DNA of 38,104 bases from a virus. Of the stretch, positions 1 to 7,864 are shown one piece after another. Every line of letters starts with the position of its first letter. The first letter of the stretch is position 1. The stretch lies in the IMG/VR virus record IMGVR_UViG_3300045051_000100, positions 1-38,104 of that record, one strand, 5' to 3'. The notes beneath the pieces were generated by a model that saw only the letters and a program-made list of their open reading frames with translations, was not told the DNA's origin and searched no databases. The position numbers and the translations under genes are program-made.

Positions 1-135
1 GCAAGTGACGAAGCTAAGAAGAAAGTATTGGACAGCCTAGTTAGCGATATACGGAGTTCAGCCAAGATGGATGTTGCCAGTGGTGTCACACCAACTTCTA
101 CTGTAAGTACGACCTCCAAGATTGATACCTCTAAA
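1..135. repeat. Terminal direct repeat, left copy (assembly overlap of a circular genome)
   Basis: These 135 bases recur at 37970-38104 with one difference, A at 127 against T at 38096. The reading frame of the giant gene runs through both copies, so this is the overlap left when a circular or circularly permuted genome is opened, not a separate functional repeat. The mismatch changes Thr to Ser in the protein. Confidence 0.93.
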
Positions 136-621
136 CTAGATAATCCAGCTAAGGTTAAACTGACACTCGACCAGTTCGATAAATCAGGTAAAAATTACCT
201 AGAAAAAGACGGCTACGTGTACACTCGTGATGCTCAAGGTAAGGCTGGCTATACTACTAAAATCAAGTATGACTATAGCCTTAACAAAGAGGTTATGACC
301 CAACAGAAGAACAACGACGACTTAGCTGGTTGGATGCAAACTGCCCAAGCGCAGGTCGCAAGCATTGATAAACAGCTACAAGATAAGAACTTAGACCCTA
401 AAGAAAAGGTATCACTAGAGAATGACCGACAGGCTATCCTTGACTCTGCTGCTAAATACCAAGGTTACGGTGGGTTCACCAAAGGTTCATCAAGTAAAGG
501 TAAGAAAATCGACTACGCTTCTCAAATATCCGCTTCTAATGAAGACTACATGAAGTACGACACCGCATTACGCAATCTGGTTAAGAAAAGTAAAATTAAG
601 AGGAAGAAGGCAAAAGCATGA
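1..621 (+). CDS. C-terminal end of the giant polyvalent virion protein (continues from 34034)
   Basis: The frame is open from base 1 with no upstream stop. On the circle it is in phase with the gene that starts at 34034, giving 1,518 residues in total. This piece holds the last 206 residues: a charged, Lys- and Gln-rich tail with likely coiled coil, ending in a very basic KKSKIKRKKAKA-type stretch. The TTG at position 28 looks like a start only because the genome was cut here. The stop overlaps the next gene by 4 bases (ATGA). Such tails are common in proteins ejected with phage DNA, but that role is inferred. Confidence 0.85.
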   Translation, partial: ASDEAKKKVLDSLVSDIRSSAKMDVASGVTPTSTVSTTSKIDTSKLDNPAKVKLTLDQFDKSGKNYLEKDGYVYTRDAQGKAGYTTKIKYDYSLNKEVMTQQKNNDDLAGWMQTAQAQVASIDKQLQDKNLDPKEKVSLENDRQAILDSAAKYQGYGGFTKGSSSKGKKIDYASQISASNEDYMKYDTALRNLVKKSKIKRKKAKA

Positions 622-1283
622 TCGTTTCAACGTGCATGACACAAATCAACTACGCCTATAGGGGTACTGATGACGATGTACCAGCAGTAGGTACAGACGA
701 CTACGACCTATGGTTGGCGACAATTAACCGTAAGAAATCCGAGTGGGCTGGTGACACTAAGCACACTTGGGATTCAATGTTTGAAATACGGTCTATTACA
801 CCAGTATTAGCAGGTACACAGAGTTATGACTTAGATGATGACTTTACTAGCCCATCAGATACGATAATCGTTACCAGTGGTGGTAAGGACTACGAGTACA
901 CTGTTGTAAAGCCACAAGAGCGAGAGTCAGGTAAACAACAGGTATATATCAGCGGTAATGCACCTAAAGTACTGAACTTTGTTGATACTATTGAAGCCAC
1001 TAACCCGATTGTCGGTGGAACTATCAAGGTAGCTGGATACTATGAACCTGCCGATGTTACTGGTGATAGCGACGATATATTAGTTGATGACCCATATTGG
1101 ATTGTTTACTCAGTTGCTTCCGAGTTAGCTTTTAATGACTTGACTTACGAATCAAAGACCCCTGCCCTCAATGCTAAAGCCAACGCTGTCTATGCCGGTA
1201 TGGTAAGTAACAATAATCGTGGCACTTCAACCTACCCTAGACGAGTCCGTACTAATGTAAATAGGATACCAGGAGTTAGATAA
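618..1283 (+). CDS. Head-to-tail connector / adaptor-like protein
   Basis: 221 residues, acidic. It starts at the ATG overlapping the stop of the giant protein, with an AAGG-type SD upstream. The N-terminal half (MTQINYAYRGTDDD, then KKSEWAGD and a beta-rich region) and the C-terminal helix (ASELAFNDL, PALNAKANAVYAGM) resemble the layout of phage head-completion or tail-tubular-A-type connectors, where an N-terminal helix is followed by a beta domain and a C-terminal helical arm. I see no catalytic motif. It lies directly before an HNH gene and a stabilisation-like tail gene, which fits a neck protein. A generic virion protein is the alternative. Confidence 0.55.
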   Translation: MIVSTCMTQINYAYRGTDDDVPAVGTDDYDLWLATINRKKSEWAGDTKHTWDSMFEIRSITPVLAGTQSYDLDDDFTSPSDTIIVTSGGKDYEYTVVKPQERESGKQQVYISGNAPKVLNFVDTIEATNPIVGGTIKVAGYYEPADVTGDSDDILVDDPYWIVYSVASELAFNDLTYESKTPALNAKANAVYAGMVSNNNRGTSTYPRRVRTNVNRIPGVR

Positions 1284-1861
1284 TGCCTAAAGGTGTCTAC
1301 ATCAGGACTGAAGCAACTCTCCAAAAGATGAGGGGCCGTATTATCAGTCCCGAACAACGTGCTAAACAAAGTGCGTTTATGAAACAAGCGTGGGCTGATG
1401 GTAGGCGTAAAGGACACCCAATGTCAGAGAAAAAAAGGGCAGAAATGTTGGCGTATCATTTAGGCAGTAAACACACCGAGGAACATAGACGCAAGATAAG
1501 CGTTGCTAACAAAGGTCTGAAACGGACACCAGAACAGGTGGCTAAGTTTAGTGGTGAGAATCACTATAACTGGAAGGGTGGTATAACCGCACAAAATAAA
1601 CTAGATAGACAACGTTTCAGATGGGAGTTACAAGGCCAAGTATTTAATCGTGACGACTATACGTGCCAGATATGTGATGAACGCGGTGGTTGGTTGCAGG
1701 TAGACCATATTAAGAGTTGGAAAGAATGCCCGGAACTACGATTTGACATAGATAACTGTCGGACACTCTGCATGGCGTGTCACTATTACATAACTTTCAA
1801 AAGAAAGATACCGAAAGGTGTTGTTTGGGGTCATAACCTCAAACGGAGGATAACATCATAG
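1283..1861 (+). CDS. Free-standing HNH homing endonuclease with NUMOD3-like repeats
   Basis: 192 residues. The N-terminal half carries NUMOD3-like DNA-binding repeats (SPEQRAKQSAFMKQAW, MSEKKRAEMLA, HTEEHRRKISVANKG). The C-terminal HNH domain has CQIC, the WLQVDHIKSW core with the catalytic His, and CMAC as the second zinc pair. It begins on the TAATG that ends the connector gene and finishes on a TAG that overlaps the presumed start of the next gene. It separates two neck/tail genes and is almost certainly a selfish insertion. A GGAGGA SD for the following gene lies within its last codons. Confidence 0.9.
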   Translation: MPKGVYIRTEATLQKMRGRIISPEQRAKQSAFMKQAWADGRRKGHPMSEKKRAEMLAYHLGSKHTEEHRRKISVANKGLKRTPEQVAKFSGENHYNWKGGITAQNKLDRQRFRWELQGQVFNRDDYTCQICDERGGWLQVDHIKSWKECPELRFDIDNCRTLCMACHYYITFKRKIPKGVVWGHNLKRRITS

Positions 1862-3870
1862 TTTACGATATACCATCAGTTCCAAAAAAGAGTAATCGAC
1901 TACCGATTAACATCCATCAGAACAACTTTGCGAAGGGGTATATTTCCACATTCTCAGATTCTAGGCGACCACGCGACTCATTAAGTGATATGACCAATAT
2001 GGAACTCGTACAAGATGGGATACCACGCCCTCGACCACCTTTAGTTCTTTATGGTACACAACCTGCCTATCCTGTTATCGGGCGTGGTAGCTACCGCTAC
2101 AACGGTTCTAGGGGTATGTTATTCATGCTTAACGTCAATGGAACAGGTAAAATATACAAACAGGTAGATGGTGGGGTCTTTACACTAATTGGTGGGGCAA
2201 ACGCCTATGATGACGTAGCATGGGCTGGCTTTCGACAATCTAAAAACCGTGTTTACGTGTTTAACGGTGTTGACAACCTAACTTACATAGACCTTACCAC
2301 GAATGCCACAGTAGAATACGTTGCCTTGGCGACTCCTGCCGCACCTACTGGAACAGCCAGCGCTAACCTAACTTCTGGTACTAAACCTTATAATTACTAC
2401 TATAAAGTAACCGCTAATAACGCTGTCGGTGAGAGTACCGCTTCTGTTGCATCGGCTGCTGTCAATGTCAACTCTATCCGTGAAGACTGGTCGGCTGAAA
2501 CATCTATCGCTAAAACGGTAGCTGTTACTTGGTCTGCTGTTGCCAATGCCACTTCATACACTATATATGGTGGTGATGACCCTAACTTACTATATGAGAT
2601 TATTACTTTAACTGGTCTGACTACATTATCCTACACAGATGACGGTTCTATGACTCTCAACCCATTTAAGACTGCTCCTGCGTCTAACTCAACCCAAGGT
2701 GCTGTATTTACATGGATGTATGTCGATGCTCGCAACGCCCAAGTTTACGGTATTACAGCTGATAATAAACTATATTACGCTGCACCTGGGACTGGTGACT
2801 TTAGTTCCCTAAACGGTGGTGGCTATACTACAATTGATGAAGGTGGCGACACACAACTTAACTTTGTAGACGGATTTAGGACTGGTAAGGGCGACCCTGT
2901 TATCACGTGTTCGTCGAGGGGCGCTGCCGGTAAGGGTAAACTAACCCACATTACATTCGATTCAGTAACCTACGGCGACCAAGTTATATTCTATCCTAAC
3001 GTCATGGAAGCCAACGGACAGTCAGGTACTTACGCACCAAGGGCAACGGTTAAGGCTGGTGACTCATTCTATTACCCTACTGGTGACGCGTTTAAGTCAA
3101 CTGGTACTTCACAGAACATAATGAACATCCTAACGACTAACTCAATCTCGCAGGTAATTGTGCCTGACGTAGATAGGTTGAGTCTTGGCAGTTTAGATAA
3201 GGCTGCTGGTGTTGAATACCAGGATAAGATTTACTTTGCTCTGCCTGTTGGGTCGGACGAAAACAACGAGATATGGATACTAGACAGGGCGAGAAAGAAC
3301 GCTTGGACGCTACGCTGGACTGTAGCCGCTAAGGATATTTGGTTATATGAAGACAACAACGGTTCGTCGCATCTATGTGTACTTGTTGATAACGAGATAC
3401 TAGAGTTTACAAGGGCTGGGTCACAAACAACAACAGACAACGGTGTACCATTTAAAACTCGGTGTGCTTTCTCATCATTAGTATGGGATCAAGACGGTCT
3501 AGCATTAGGTAACTTAAACAACCAATACTTTAAACTACTACAACCTAGAGGGAACATCGTAGCAAATACTTATGGCTTAACCAAGCGTGGTGCGACTCGT
3601 GCAACTGGTTCTGACTCCTATTCTGTAGATGTATCATTTACTGGTATCGGACAGTGGGACTACTCAGGCGACTACTTATACGGTGATGACGTTGGTGCAG
3701 TTGACACTTACGCCAAGAGCATAGCTGTGTTGAGAGTACGACCAAAAGGACTGTTAAACCAAGAGGATTGGGAAGTTATTACTGAAGAGGCTGGTTGTGA
3801 CTACCTACTAAGTGCCGTATCGACTAGAGGAACAGCTAACAACGACCTCATATACCGAGGTATAACATGA
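1858..3870 (+). CDS. Tail stabilisation-like protein with FN3-like segment; apparent non-AUG start
   Basis: The first ATG in frame is at 1990, but it has no SD and the frame is open back to 1837. A strong GGAGGA at 1845-1850 sits 7 bases before ATA at 1858, and no ATG, GTG or TTG lies between. Translation from 1858 gives 670 residues, with an N-terminus (YDIPSVPKKSNRLPIN, then GYISTFSDSRRP and QDGIPRPRPPL) that runs smoothly into the body. The opening, with 'NM...QDG..RPRPPL', recalls P22 gp10-like head-tail stabilisation proteins. Roughly residues 160-270 look like an FN3-type beta domain (VTWSAVANATSYTIYGG). The rest is beta-rich and propeller-like. The product identity is an inference from order and overall look. 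Confidence 0.65.
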   Translation: MVYDIPSVPKKSNRLPINIHQNNFAKGYISTFSDSRRPRDSLSDMTNMELVQDGIPRPRPPLVLYGTQPAYPVIGRGSYRYNGSRGMLFMLNVNGTGKIYKQVDGGVFTLIGGANAYDDVAWAGFRQSKNRVYVFNGVDNLTYIDLTTNATVEYVALATPAAPTGTASANLTSGTKPYNYYYKVTANNAVGESTASVASAAVNVNSIREDWSAETSIAKTVAVTWSAVANATSYTIYGGDDPNLLYEIITLTGLTTLSYTDDGSMTLNPFKTAPASNSTQGAVFTWMYVDARNAQVYGITADNKLYYAAPGTGDFSSLNGGGYTTIDEGGDTQLNFVDGFRTGKGDPVITCSSRGAAGKGKLTHITFDSVTYGDQVIFYPNVMEANGQSGTYAPRATVKAGDSFYYPTGDAFKSTGTSQNIMNILTTNSISQVIVPDVDRLSLGSLDKAAGVEYQDKIYFALPVGSDENNEIWILDRARKNAWTLRWTVAAKDIWLYEDNNGSSHLCVLVDNEILEFTRAGSQTTTDNGVPFKTRCAFSSLVWDQDGLALGNLNNQYFKLLQPRGNIVANTYGLTKRGATRATGSDSYSVDVSFTGIGQWDYSGDYLYGDDVGAVDTYAKSIAVLRVRPKGLLNQEDWEVITEEAGCDYLLSAVSTRGTANNDLIYRGIT

Positions 3871-3926
3871 ACATAGGATATACAACAAGCATAAATAGTT
3901 TAATAATAGAAAGCAAAGGAAAATAA
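3867..3926 (+). CDS. Possible 19-residue coupling/leader peptide
   Basis: A 20-codon frame (MNIGYTTSINSLIIESKGK) opens on the ATGA overlapping the previous stop and closes two bases before the next ATG. It contains the AAAGGA SD for the appendage gene. It may be translated to carry ribosomes across the junction, or it may be chance. Confidence 0.25.
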   Translation: MNIGYTTSINSLIIESKGK

Positions 3927-3927
3927 A

Positions 3928-5259
3928 ATGGTAGCACTCAGCACAGATGGATTCACCAAGGTAGGAGTAGGTACAGCGACTACATTAGCTGCCCCTGGCC
4001 ATACGATTGGCAGCACTACAATCAATGTTGTCAGTACATCTAACTGGCCAACTGATACAGGCGTTATATTCGCCATGGACGCAACCACACTTGTTAACGG
4101 AGTTGAGACTCGAACGGCAGGTACTTATACTGAATGGGAAGGTGTGGTAACTGGCGCAACCACAATAGGGTCACTTATTCTACGAGAAGGCACAGACCAA
4201 AACTATGCTGCCGGTACAGCCACTAGAGTTTACATACCTGTTGCAAGTTCACAAGTTAATCGTCAAGTCGATACATTACTAGCGGAACACAAACAGTCTG
4301 GTGAACACTCCGATGTCAATGCCGATAGCGTAACGACAACCGACCTAACTGCTACTAACTCTACTCTAACCAATGCTACTATTACTAACCCGACATTTAC
4401 TAATGCGCCTGATGTACCAGACAGCGTAGACCCAGTAGTAAGAATGTCTGAGATACTGTTCGACCATATCGCCTCTGGTTGTGTCTGGACGGCTGACGCT
4501 GCTGGTTCGACTCGACTGGCTTCTATGACATCGGGCGTATGTTACATTGACGGTAAACGACTAACTGTAGCGGCTGTTAACAACCGAACATTTACCGCAT
4601 CTAAAGATGTTTATGTAGACCTACACGATAACGGCGACGGTACGGCTGTACCTGTTTATACAGATAATACAACTAACGCTGCTTCACCTGCTTTAGCTGC
4701 CAATTCAATTAGGTGCGCCATTGTCGTAGTAGGCGCTAGTAGCATTGCTGCCGCAACTTCGGTTAATCAAGGTCAAGAAACAATGGTAGTACCTATTGCC
4801 TCATCTATCCCTTATTGTGTACAAGACTCACTTGGAAACTTAATTTGCCCTAGGGACTCAACTAGAAAACTACTAGGTCTAAGACGACTGGCATCTAATA
4901 TAACTGTGGCTAGTGCTAGCCTTGCTGATTTTTCTAATGTTATGACCTGCCCGGTCATTATACCAACTGGTCGCAAAGCCAAATTATCAGTACGTGGTCA
5001 CAACCAACAAACATCTGGTGTAGCCGGTCAGAGTATGGCCAAAGCTATTTATGACGTTACATCGTCCGTAGTTGCTATAGAAGATGTCGTTACGGGTAAA
5101 GGGACTGGATACGGCGAAGTATGCAGTTTAGAAAAGATTTATACCCCACCTGCTGCTGGCGCTAGGACATTTAAAGTCCAAGGTGCAACTTCATCTGGTA
5201 CGTTCACGATTGCTGGAATAGCCACTAGCCCTGTCGAACTGAGGGTAGAACTGGAGTAA
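3928..5259 (+). CDS. Tail appendage / receptor-binding-like structural protein
   Basis: 443 residues with SD AAAGGA. Residues 1-120 are beta-rich and Thr/Gly-rich. Residues 120-170 form a repetitive Thr/Asn linker (TDLTATNSTLTNATITNPTF). The middle segment (ILFDHIASGCVWTADAAGSTR, then GVCYIDGKRLTV and RTFTASKDVYVDL) is the kind of shaft or appendage domain I associate with phage-like loci of Patescibacteria. The C-terminal ~120 residues look like a jelly-roll or TNF-like sandwich ending in VELRVELE. The end of the protein at 31094 is similar. Its place after the neck genes and before lysis fits a host-recognition appendage. Confidence 0.6.
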   Translation: MVALSTDGFTKVGVGTATTLAAPGHTIGSTTINVVSTSNWPTDTGVIFAMDATTLVNGVETRTAGTYTEWEGVVTGATTIGSLILREGTDQNYAAGTATRVYIPVASSQVNRQVDTLLAEHKQSGEHSDVNADSVTTTDLTATNSTLTNATITNPTFTNAPDVPDSVDPVVRMSEILFDHIASGCVWTADAAGSTRLASMTSGVCYIDGKRLTVAAVNNRTFTASKDVYVDLHDNGDGTAVPVYTDNTTNAASPALAANSIRCAIVVVGASSIAAATSVNQGQETMVVPIASSIPYCVQDSLGNLICPRDSTRKLLGLRRLASNITVASASLADFSNVMTCPVIIPTGRKAKLSVRGHNQQTSGVAGQSMAKAIYDVTSSVVAIEDVVTGKGTGYGEVCSLEKIYTPPAAGARTFKVQGATSSGTFTIAGIATSPVELRVELE

Positions 5260-5262
5260 AAA

Positions 5263-5523
5263 ATGACAGCAAACGAAAGAGAAAGGTTGGGTATGGTAGA
5301 AGAAAGAACTGCCCGAATAGAGCAAAAATTAGATTGTTTACCAGACACGCTTATCAAACGTCTTGATGACCGTTATCTCACCAAGGATGCTGCCGACAAA
5401 ATAAAAGAAGAAATCAATGAAAAGTATCTATCTACTGGACAAGCCAAATTAGTAGTAGGGGTTTTCTCGACCATTCTATTAGTTCTTGGAATCATTGATT
5501 GGTACTTGCAGTTCCGCAAATAA
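5263..5523 (+). CDS. XhlA-like small lysis-associated membrane protein
   Basis: 86 residues. The N-terminal 60 are amphipathic and charged (ERLGMVEERTARIEQKLDCL), followed by one C-terminal membrane span (LVVGVFSTILLVLGIIDWYL) and a basic tail. This matches the layout of XhlA/haemolysin-like proteins that accompany phage holins. It lies directly before the endolysin and holin in one transcription unit. Confidence 0.65.
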   Translation: MTANERERLGMVEERTARIEQKLDCLPDTLIKRLDDRYLTKDAADKIKEEINEKYLSTGQAKLVVGVFSTILLVLGIIDWYLQFRK

Positions 5524-5532
5524 GGAGGTCTT

Positions 5533-6357
5533 ATGAAACAACTAGTATGGCCGAACACAAACACACCTTACACAGGTGGCTGGTGCGAGAAGGGCATTGA
5601 GAACTCTGTCGGCACAACTGGCATCTATACCTCGGCTATGGCAGCATATAAGGCTGGTCTAGCACGTGGGTCTATCCACACTGAGGAACTGCCACTTGGG
5701 TTTTGCGCTCCTGTCCATCTCGACCTACCTAACGGCCCGAGAGACAGGAATGGAAACACTGAGGGTGATGTAGCCTTCAGATTAGCTGATGGTAAAGTCG
5801 CTGCCTGTGCTATGCCAGGCAACCACTCTAGCCTATACATTTACCCATCGCTCCAGGCCTACATTGATGACTACAGTAGGGCCAATAATGGTGCAGTTTA
5901 TCTTGGTTGGAATGAGTACGCAGGGAATATCAAAGTAATAGAAACGGAGGAAAATATGCCTAGTCTATTAGGTTTACAACAGGGCAGAATACTAGCTTGG
6001 GCCATTGGTGGCAGGAACGGTTTAGACGGTACACCAAACGCTCTTAACGGTGAAAGTGACAAAGATATAATCCCGAACAATGTCGGGACAGAAGCCGACG
6101 CAGCGATTGTCGATTGGTACAACTCACCCGACGGCCAGGAGTGGGCAAGAGTCCGTCTACCTGCTTTAGTTGAGAAAGCTGCTAAAGCCGAAGATTTACA
6201 AAATCAACTGACCACTCTACAGAACAACCCTATCGTCAAAGAAGTTCCTATCGAGAAGGTCATCACTAAAAATGTCCCAGCTAACCTTGATAGTTTAACC
6301 GTATGGGAGCTGATAAGCGCAGCCTGGGAAAAACTAACTAAGAAAAAGGAGCAATAA
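5533..6357 (+). CDS. Endolysin: papain-like (CHAP/NlpC-type) wall hydrolase with C-terminal domain
   Basis: 274 residues behind a perfect AAGGAGGT SD. The catalytic domain (about 1-140) opens with a GGWCEKGIEN motif, Cys18 being the likely nucleophile, and has the likely catalytic His98 in AMPGNHSSLYI. YLGWNEYAGNIKV closes the fold. This arrangement is typical of cysteine amidases/endopeptidases of the CHAP/NlpC group in phages of Gram-positive hosts. Residues 142-274 form a separate domain with a coiled-coil segment (LVEKAAKAEDLQNQLTTLQ), probably for wall binding or oligomerisation. GGAGG five bases before the in-frame ATG at 5956 suggests that domain is also made alone. Neighbours are the XhlA-like protein and the holin. 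Confidence 0.75.
   Translation: MKQLVWPNTNTPYTGGWCEKGIENSVGTTGIYTSAMAAYKAGLARGSIHTEELPLGFCAPVHLDLPNGPRDRNGNTEGDVAFRLADGKVAACAMPGNHSSLYIYPSLQAYIDDYSRANNGAVYLGWNEYAGNIKVIETEENMPSLLGLQQGRILAWAIGGRNGLDGTPNALNGESDKDIIPNNVGTEADAAIVDWYNSPDGQEWARVRLPALVEKAAKAEDLQNQLTTLQNNPIVKEVPIEKVITKNVPANLDSLTVWELISAAWEKLTKKKEQ
5946..5958 (+). promoter_or_regulatory. Internal ribosome binding site and in-frame start in the endolysin gene
   Basis: GGAGG at 5946-5950 stands five bases before ATG 5956, which is codon 142 of the endolysin and lies at its domain boundary. Starting here would give a 133-residue C-terminal protein. Known endolysins such as Lys170 and CD27L use the same arrangement to make free binding-domain subunits. 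Confidence 0.6.
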
Positions 6358-6358
6358 A

Positions 6359-6547
6359 ATGCAAAACAGATTTAAATCAAAGGTTCTTTGGGCCGCTGTG
6401 GTCGCACAGGTGGTAACACTGCTGATAACCTTCGGCGTTATCAACACTGGTCTAGGTACGCAGGTCAATGACGTTGTAGCTATTGTCCTACAGCTATTGG
6501 TCGCTATAGGTGTTCTAAACAACCCAACCGACCCGACGAGGTTATAA
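6359..6547 (+). CDS. Holin, phi-LC3-like family (two membrane spans)
   Basis: 62 residues. A short basic N-terminus (QNRFKSKVLW) is followed by two hydrophobic spans (AAVVAQVVTLLITFGVI and VVAIVLQLLVAIGVL) and then the NNPTDPTRL end. The 'G(V/I)xNxPTxxT' tail after the second span is characteristic of phi-LC3-type phage holins. It follows the endolysin stop by one base, consistent with a lysis cassette. Confidence 0.75.
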   Translation: MQNRFKSKVLWAAVVAQVVTLLITFGVINTGLGTQVNDVVAIVLQLLVAIGVLNNPTDPTRL

Positions 6548-6548
6548 A

Positions 6549-6665
6549 ATGTACGCGCTGTCAGTAATTATCAGCGCAATCGGGTTTAGCCTAATAATGG
6601 TAACAGCTATCGCTATTGCGGTGGCTGTTTTCTTTGCTGACGATGATAAACGAAACCGCTATTGA
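6549..6665 (+). CDS. 38-residue membrane peptide, possible second holin or antiholin
   Basis: A small frame (MYALSVIISAIGFSLIMV...) starts two bases after the holin stop. It encodes one long hydrophobic span and ends with a charged FADDDKRNRY tail. No family was recognised. Its position suggests a lysis accessory peptide. Its stop codon overlaps the -35 box of the next promoter. Confidence 0.5.
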   Translation: MYALSVIISAIGFSLIMVTAIAIAVAVFFADDDKRNRY

Positions 6666-6690
6666 CAAACATAAGCAAGTAGCGTAAAGT
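6662..6690 (+). promoter_or_regulatory. Rightward sigma70-like promoter for the 6.7-8.9 kb unit
   Basis: TTGACA at 6662-6667, a 17-base spacer, and TAAAGT at 6685-6690. The spacer contains AACATAAGC, shared with the promoters near 13655 and (as AACATTAGC) 10801. The expected start is about 6697, some 25 bases before the first gene. Confidence 0.7.
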
Positions 6691-6722
6691 ACAAAACATA
6701 AACTTTATCCATCGAGGGTATC

Positions 6723-7157
6723 ATGGAAAATAGACAAGAGTTACACGACCTACCTTACACAGAGTTAATCGGGCTAAAGGCATCTGCGATTAACCGAGAA
6801 GACCAATTGTTTCTAGCTGGGGCGATTGACAGAATACTACGTCTAAGAGTTAACAACTTCCGTGCCTACTTAGACCAGTACGACCAACTAACACCAGAAC
6901 AAAAAGAGATAGCCGAACCCTGCATAATTTATCGTATGCAACTCGGCCCTCAAAACTACACGCCTGAGAGCGCCGTAGAGCCGTCTTTGCTAGCAGAACG
7001 CACTAGAACTCAAATTGCGTCACGAATGGCTACCACGGCCTTCCAGAACACTGTCAGCGAAAGCGTAGCCAGAATTAGAGCCAGAAACGAACAAGAAGAA
7101 CTAGAACAAGACTTTATTGAGAACTTTGGCTATCGGCCTGATGGGTCGGAGGCCTGA
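6723..7157 (+). CDS. Hypothetical protein, first gene of the middle unit
   Basis: 144 residues, mostly helical and charged, beginning with MENRQELHDLPYTELIGLKAS. The C-terminal third (SVARIRARNEQEELEQDF) is likely a coiled helix. No family was recognised. It directly follows a strong promoter, with GAGGG as SD. Confidence 0.6.
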   Translation: MENRQELHDLPYTELIGLKASAINREDQLFLAGAIDRILRLRVNNFRAYLDQYDQLTPEQKEIAEPCIIYRMQLGPQNYTPESAVEPSLLAERTRTQIASRMATTAFQNTVSESVARIRARNEQEELEQDFIENFGYRPDGSEA

Positions 7158-7158
7158 C

Positions 7159-7578
7159 ATGATGGGATGTGAGCAATATCCTGTCGGACATGACGGACTA
7201 GCGCTCACCACACAAGAAGTTGTACCTGACTACATGTGGGGGCATATTCGTAATGAGCGAAACCAGAACTGGCAGCATCTACAGTGGACACGCAAGCAGT
7301 ACGGGAAACAATTCCTGTATTTTTGTTTTCGTTCGCTAGAGACTAGACAAGAACTTATCCCTGTCGAGATACACAACTGGGTGCATGAGAACTACGACCC
7401 ACCTAAGTTTCCGCACCCAACTACAGCTTTACATGAAATTATGAGAGCCGCTGAAGCTGGCGAAAAGATGCACGTAAGAAGTCCCGAAAAGAAAGGTGGG
7501 TATGACGAAAAGGATATTACCAGTGAAGTATTAAAAAGGTGCTTGGATAACTGGCACGATTTAAAAAGGGGGCAATAG
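7159..7578 (+). CDS. Hypothetical protein, 139 residues
   Basis: I chose ATG 7159 because GGAGG at 7148-7152 is six bases upstream. A longer frame from 7117 would overlap the previous gene by 41 bases. The protein has several aromatic/His patches (MWGHIRNERNQNWQHLQW, HNWVHENYDPPKFPHP) and a charged C-terminus. No family was recognised. Confidence 0.6.
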   Translation: MMGCEQYPVGHDGLALTTQEVVPDYMWGHIRNERNQNWQHLQWTRKQYGKQFLYFCFRSLETRQELIPVEIHNWVHENYDPPKFPHPTTALHEIMRAAEAGEKMHVRSPEKKGGYDEKDITSEVLKRCLDNWHDLKRGQ

Positions 7579-7579
7579 G

Positions 7580-7864
7580 GTGATTGATTCAATAGACAAA
7601 ACATTTAAAGATGCGTTGGTGCTTCTGAAAAAGAAGAGTCATGACTACGCCGGAACAGACGATCCATTTAAAAACTTCCGTTCATCAACTGTCGTAGGGG
7701 TAGAAGTGGAACGAGCCATCTTAGTGAGAATTATGGACAAAGTGAACCGAATATCCAACTTACTCGACAAAGACGCTCAGGTGGCTTCTGAGAGTGTTCA
7801 AGATACGATTATAGACGCTATATGCTATTTCGCTATTCTAAAAGCCTACTTGGAGCAGAAATGA
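7580..7864 (+). CDS. DUF1599 / Nmad1-like nucleotide-metabolism protein
   Basis: 94 residues, GTG start. The motifs KKKSHDYAG, DPFKNFR, VRIMDKVNRISNLL and SVQDTIIDAICYF match the nucleotide-modification-associated domain 1 family (DUF1599), an all-helical group related to MazG-type NTP pyrophosphatases. The Asp/Glu residues of these helices would bind metal and nucleotide. In phages such proteins are linked to altered nucleotide pools or modified DNA. The substrate here is unknown. Confidence 0.7.
   Translation: MIDSIDKTFKDALVLLKKKSHDYAGTDDPFKNFRSSTVVGVEVERAILVRIMDKVNRISNLLDKDAQVASESVQDTIIDAICYFAILKAYLEQK

Noticed and set aside
28-621. Separate gene starting at TTG 28
   Set aside because: The frame is open to base 1 and continues from the gene at 34034 once the genome is closed. 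TTG 28 is an internal Leu codon.
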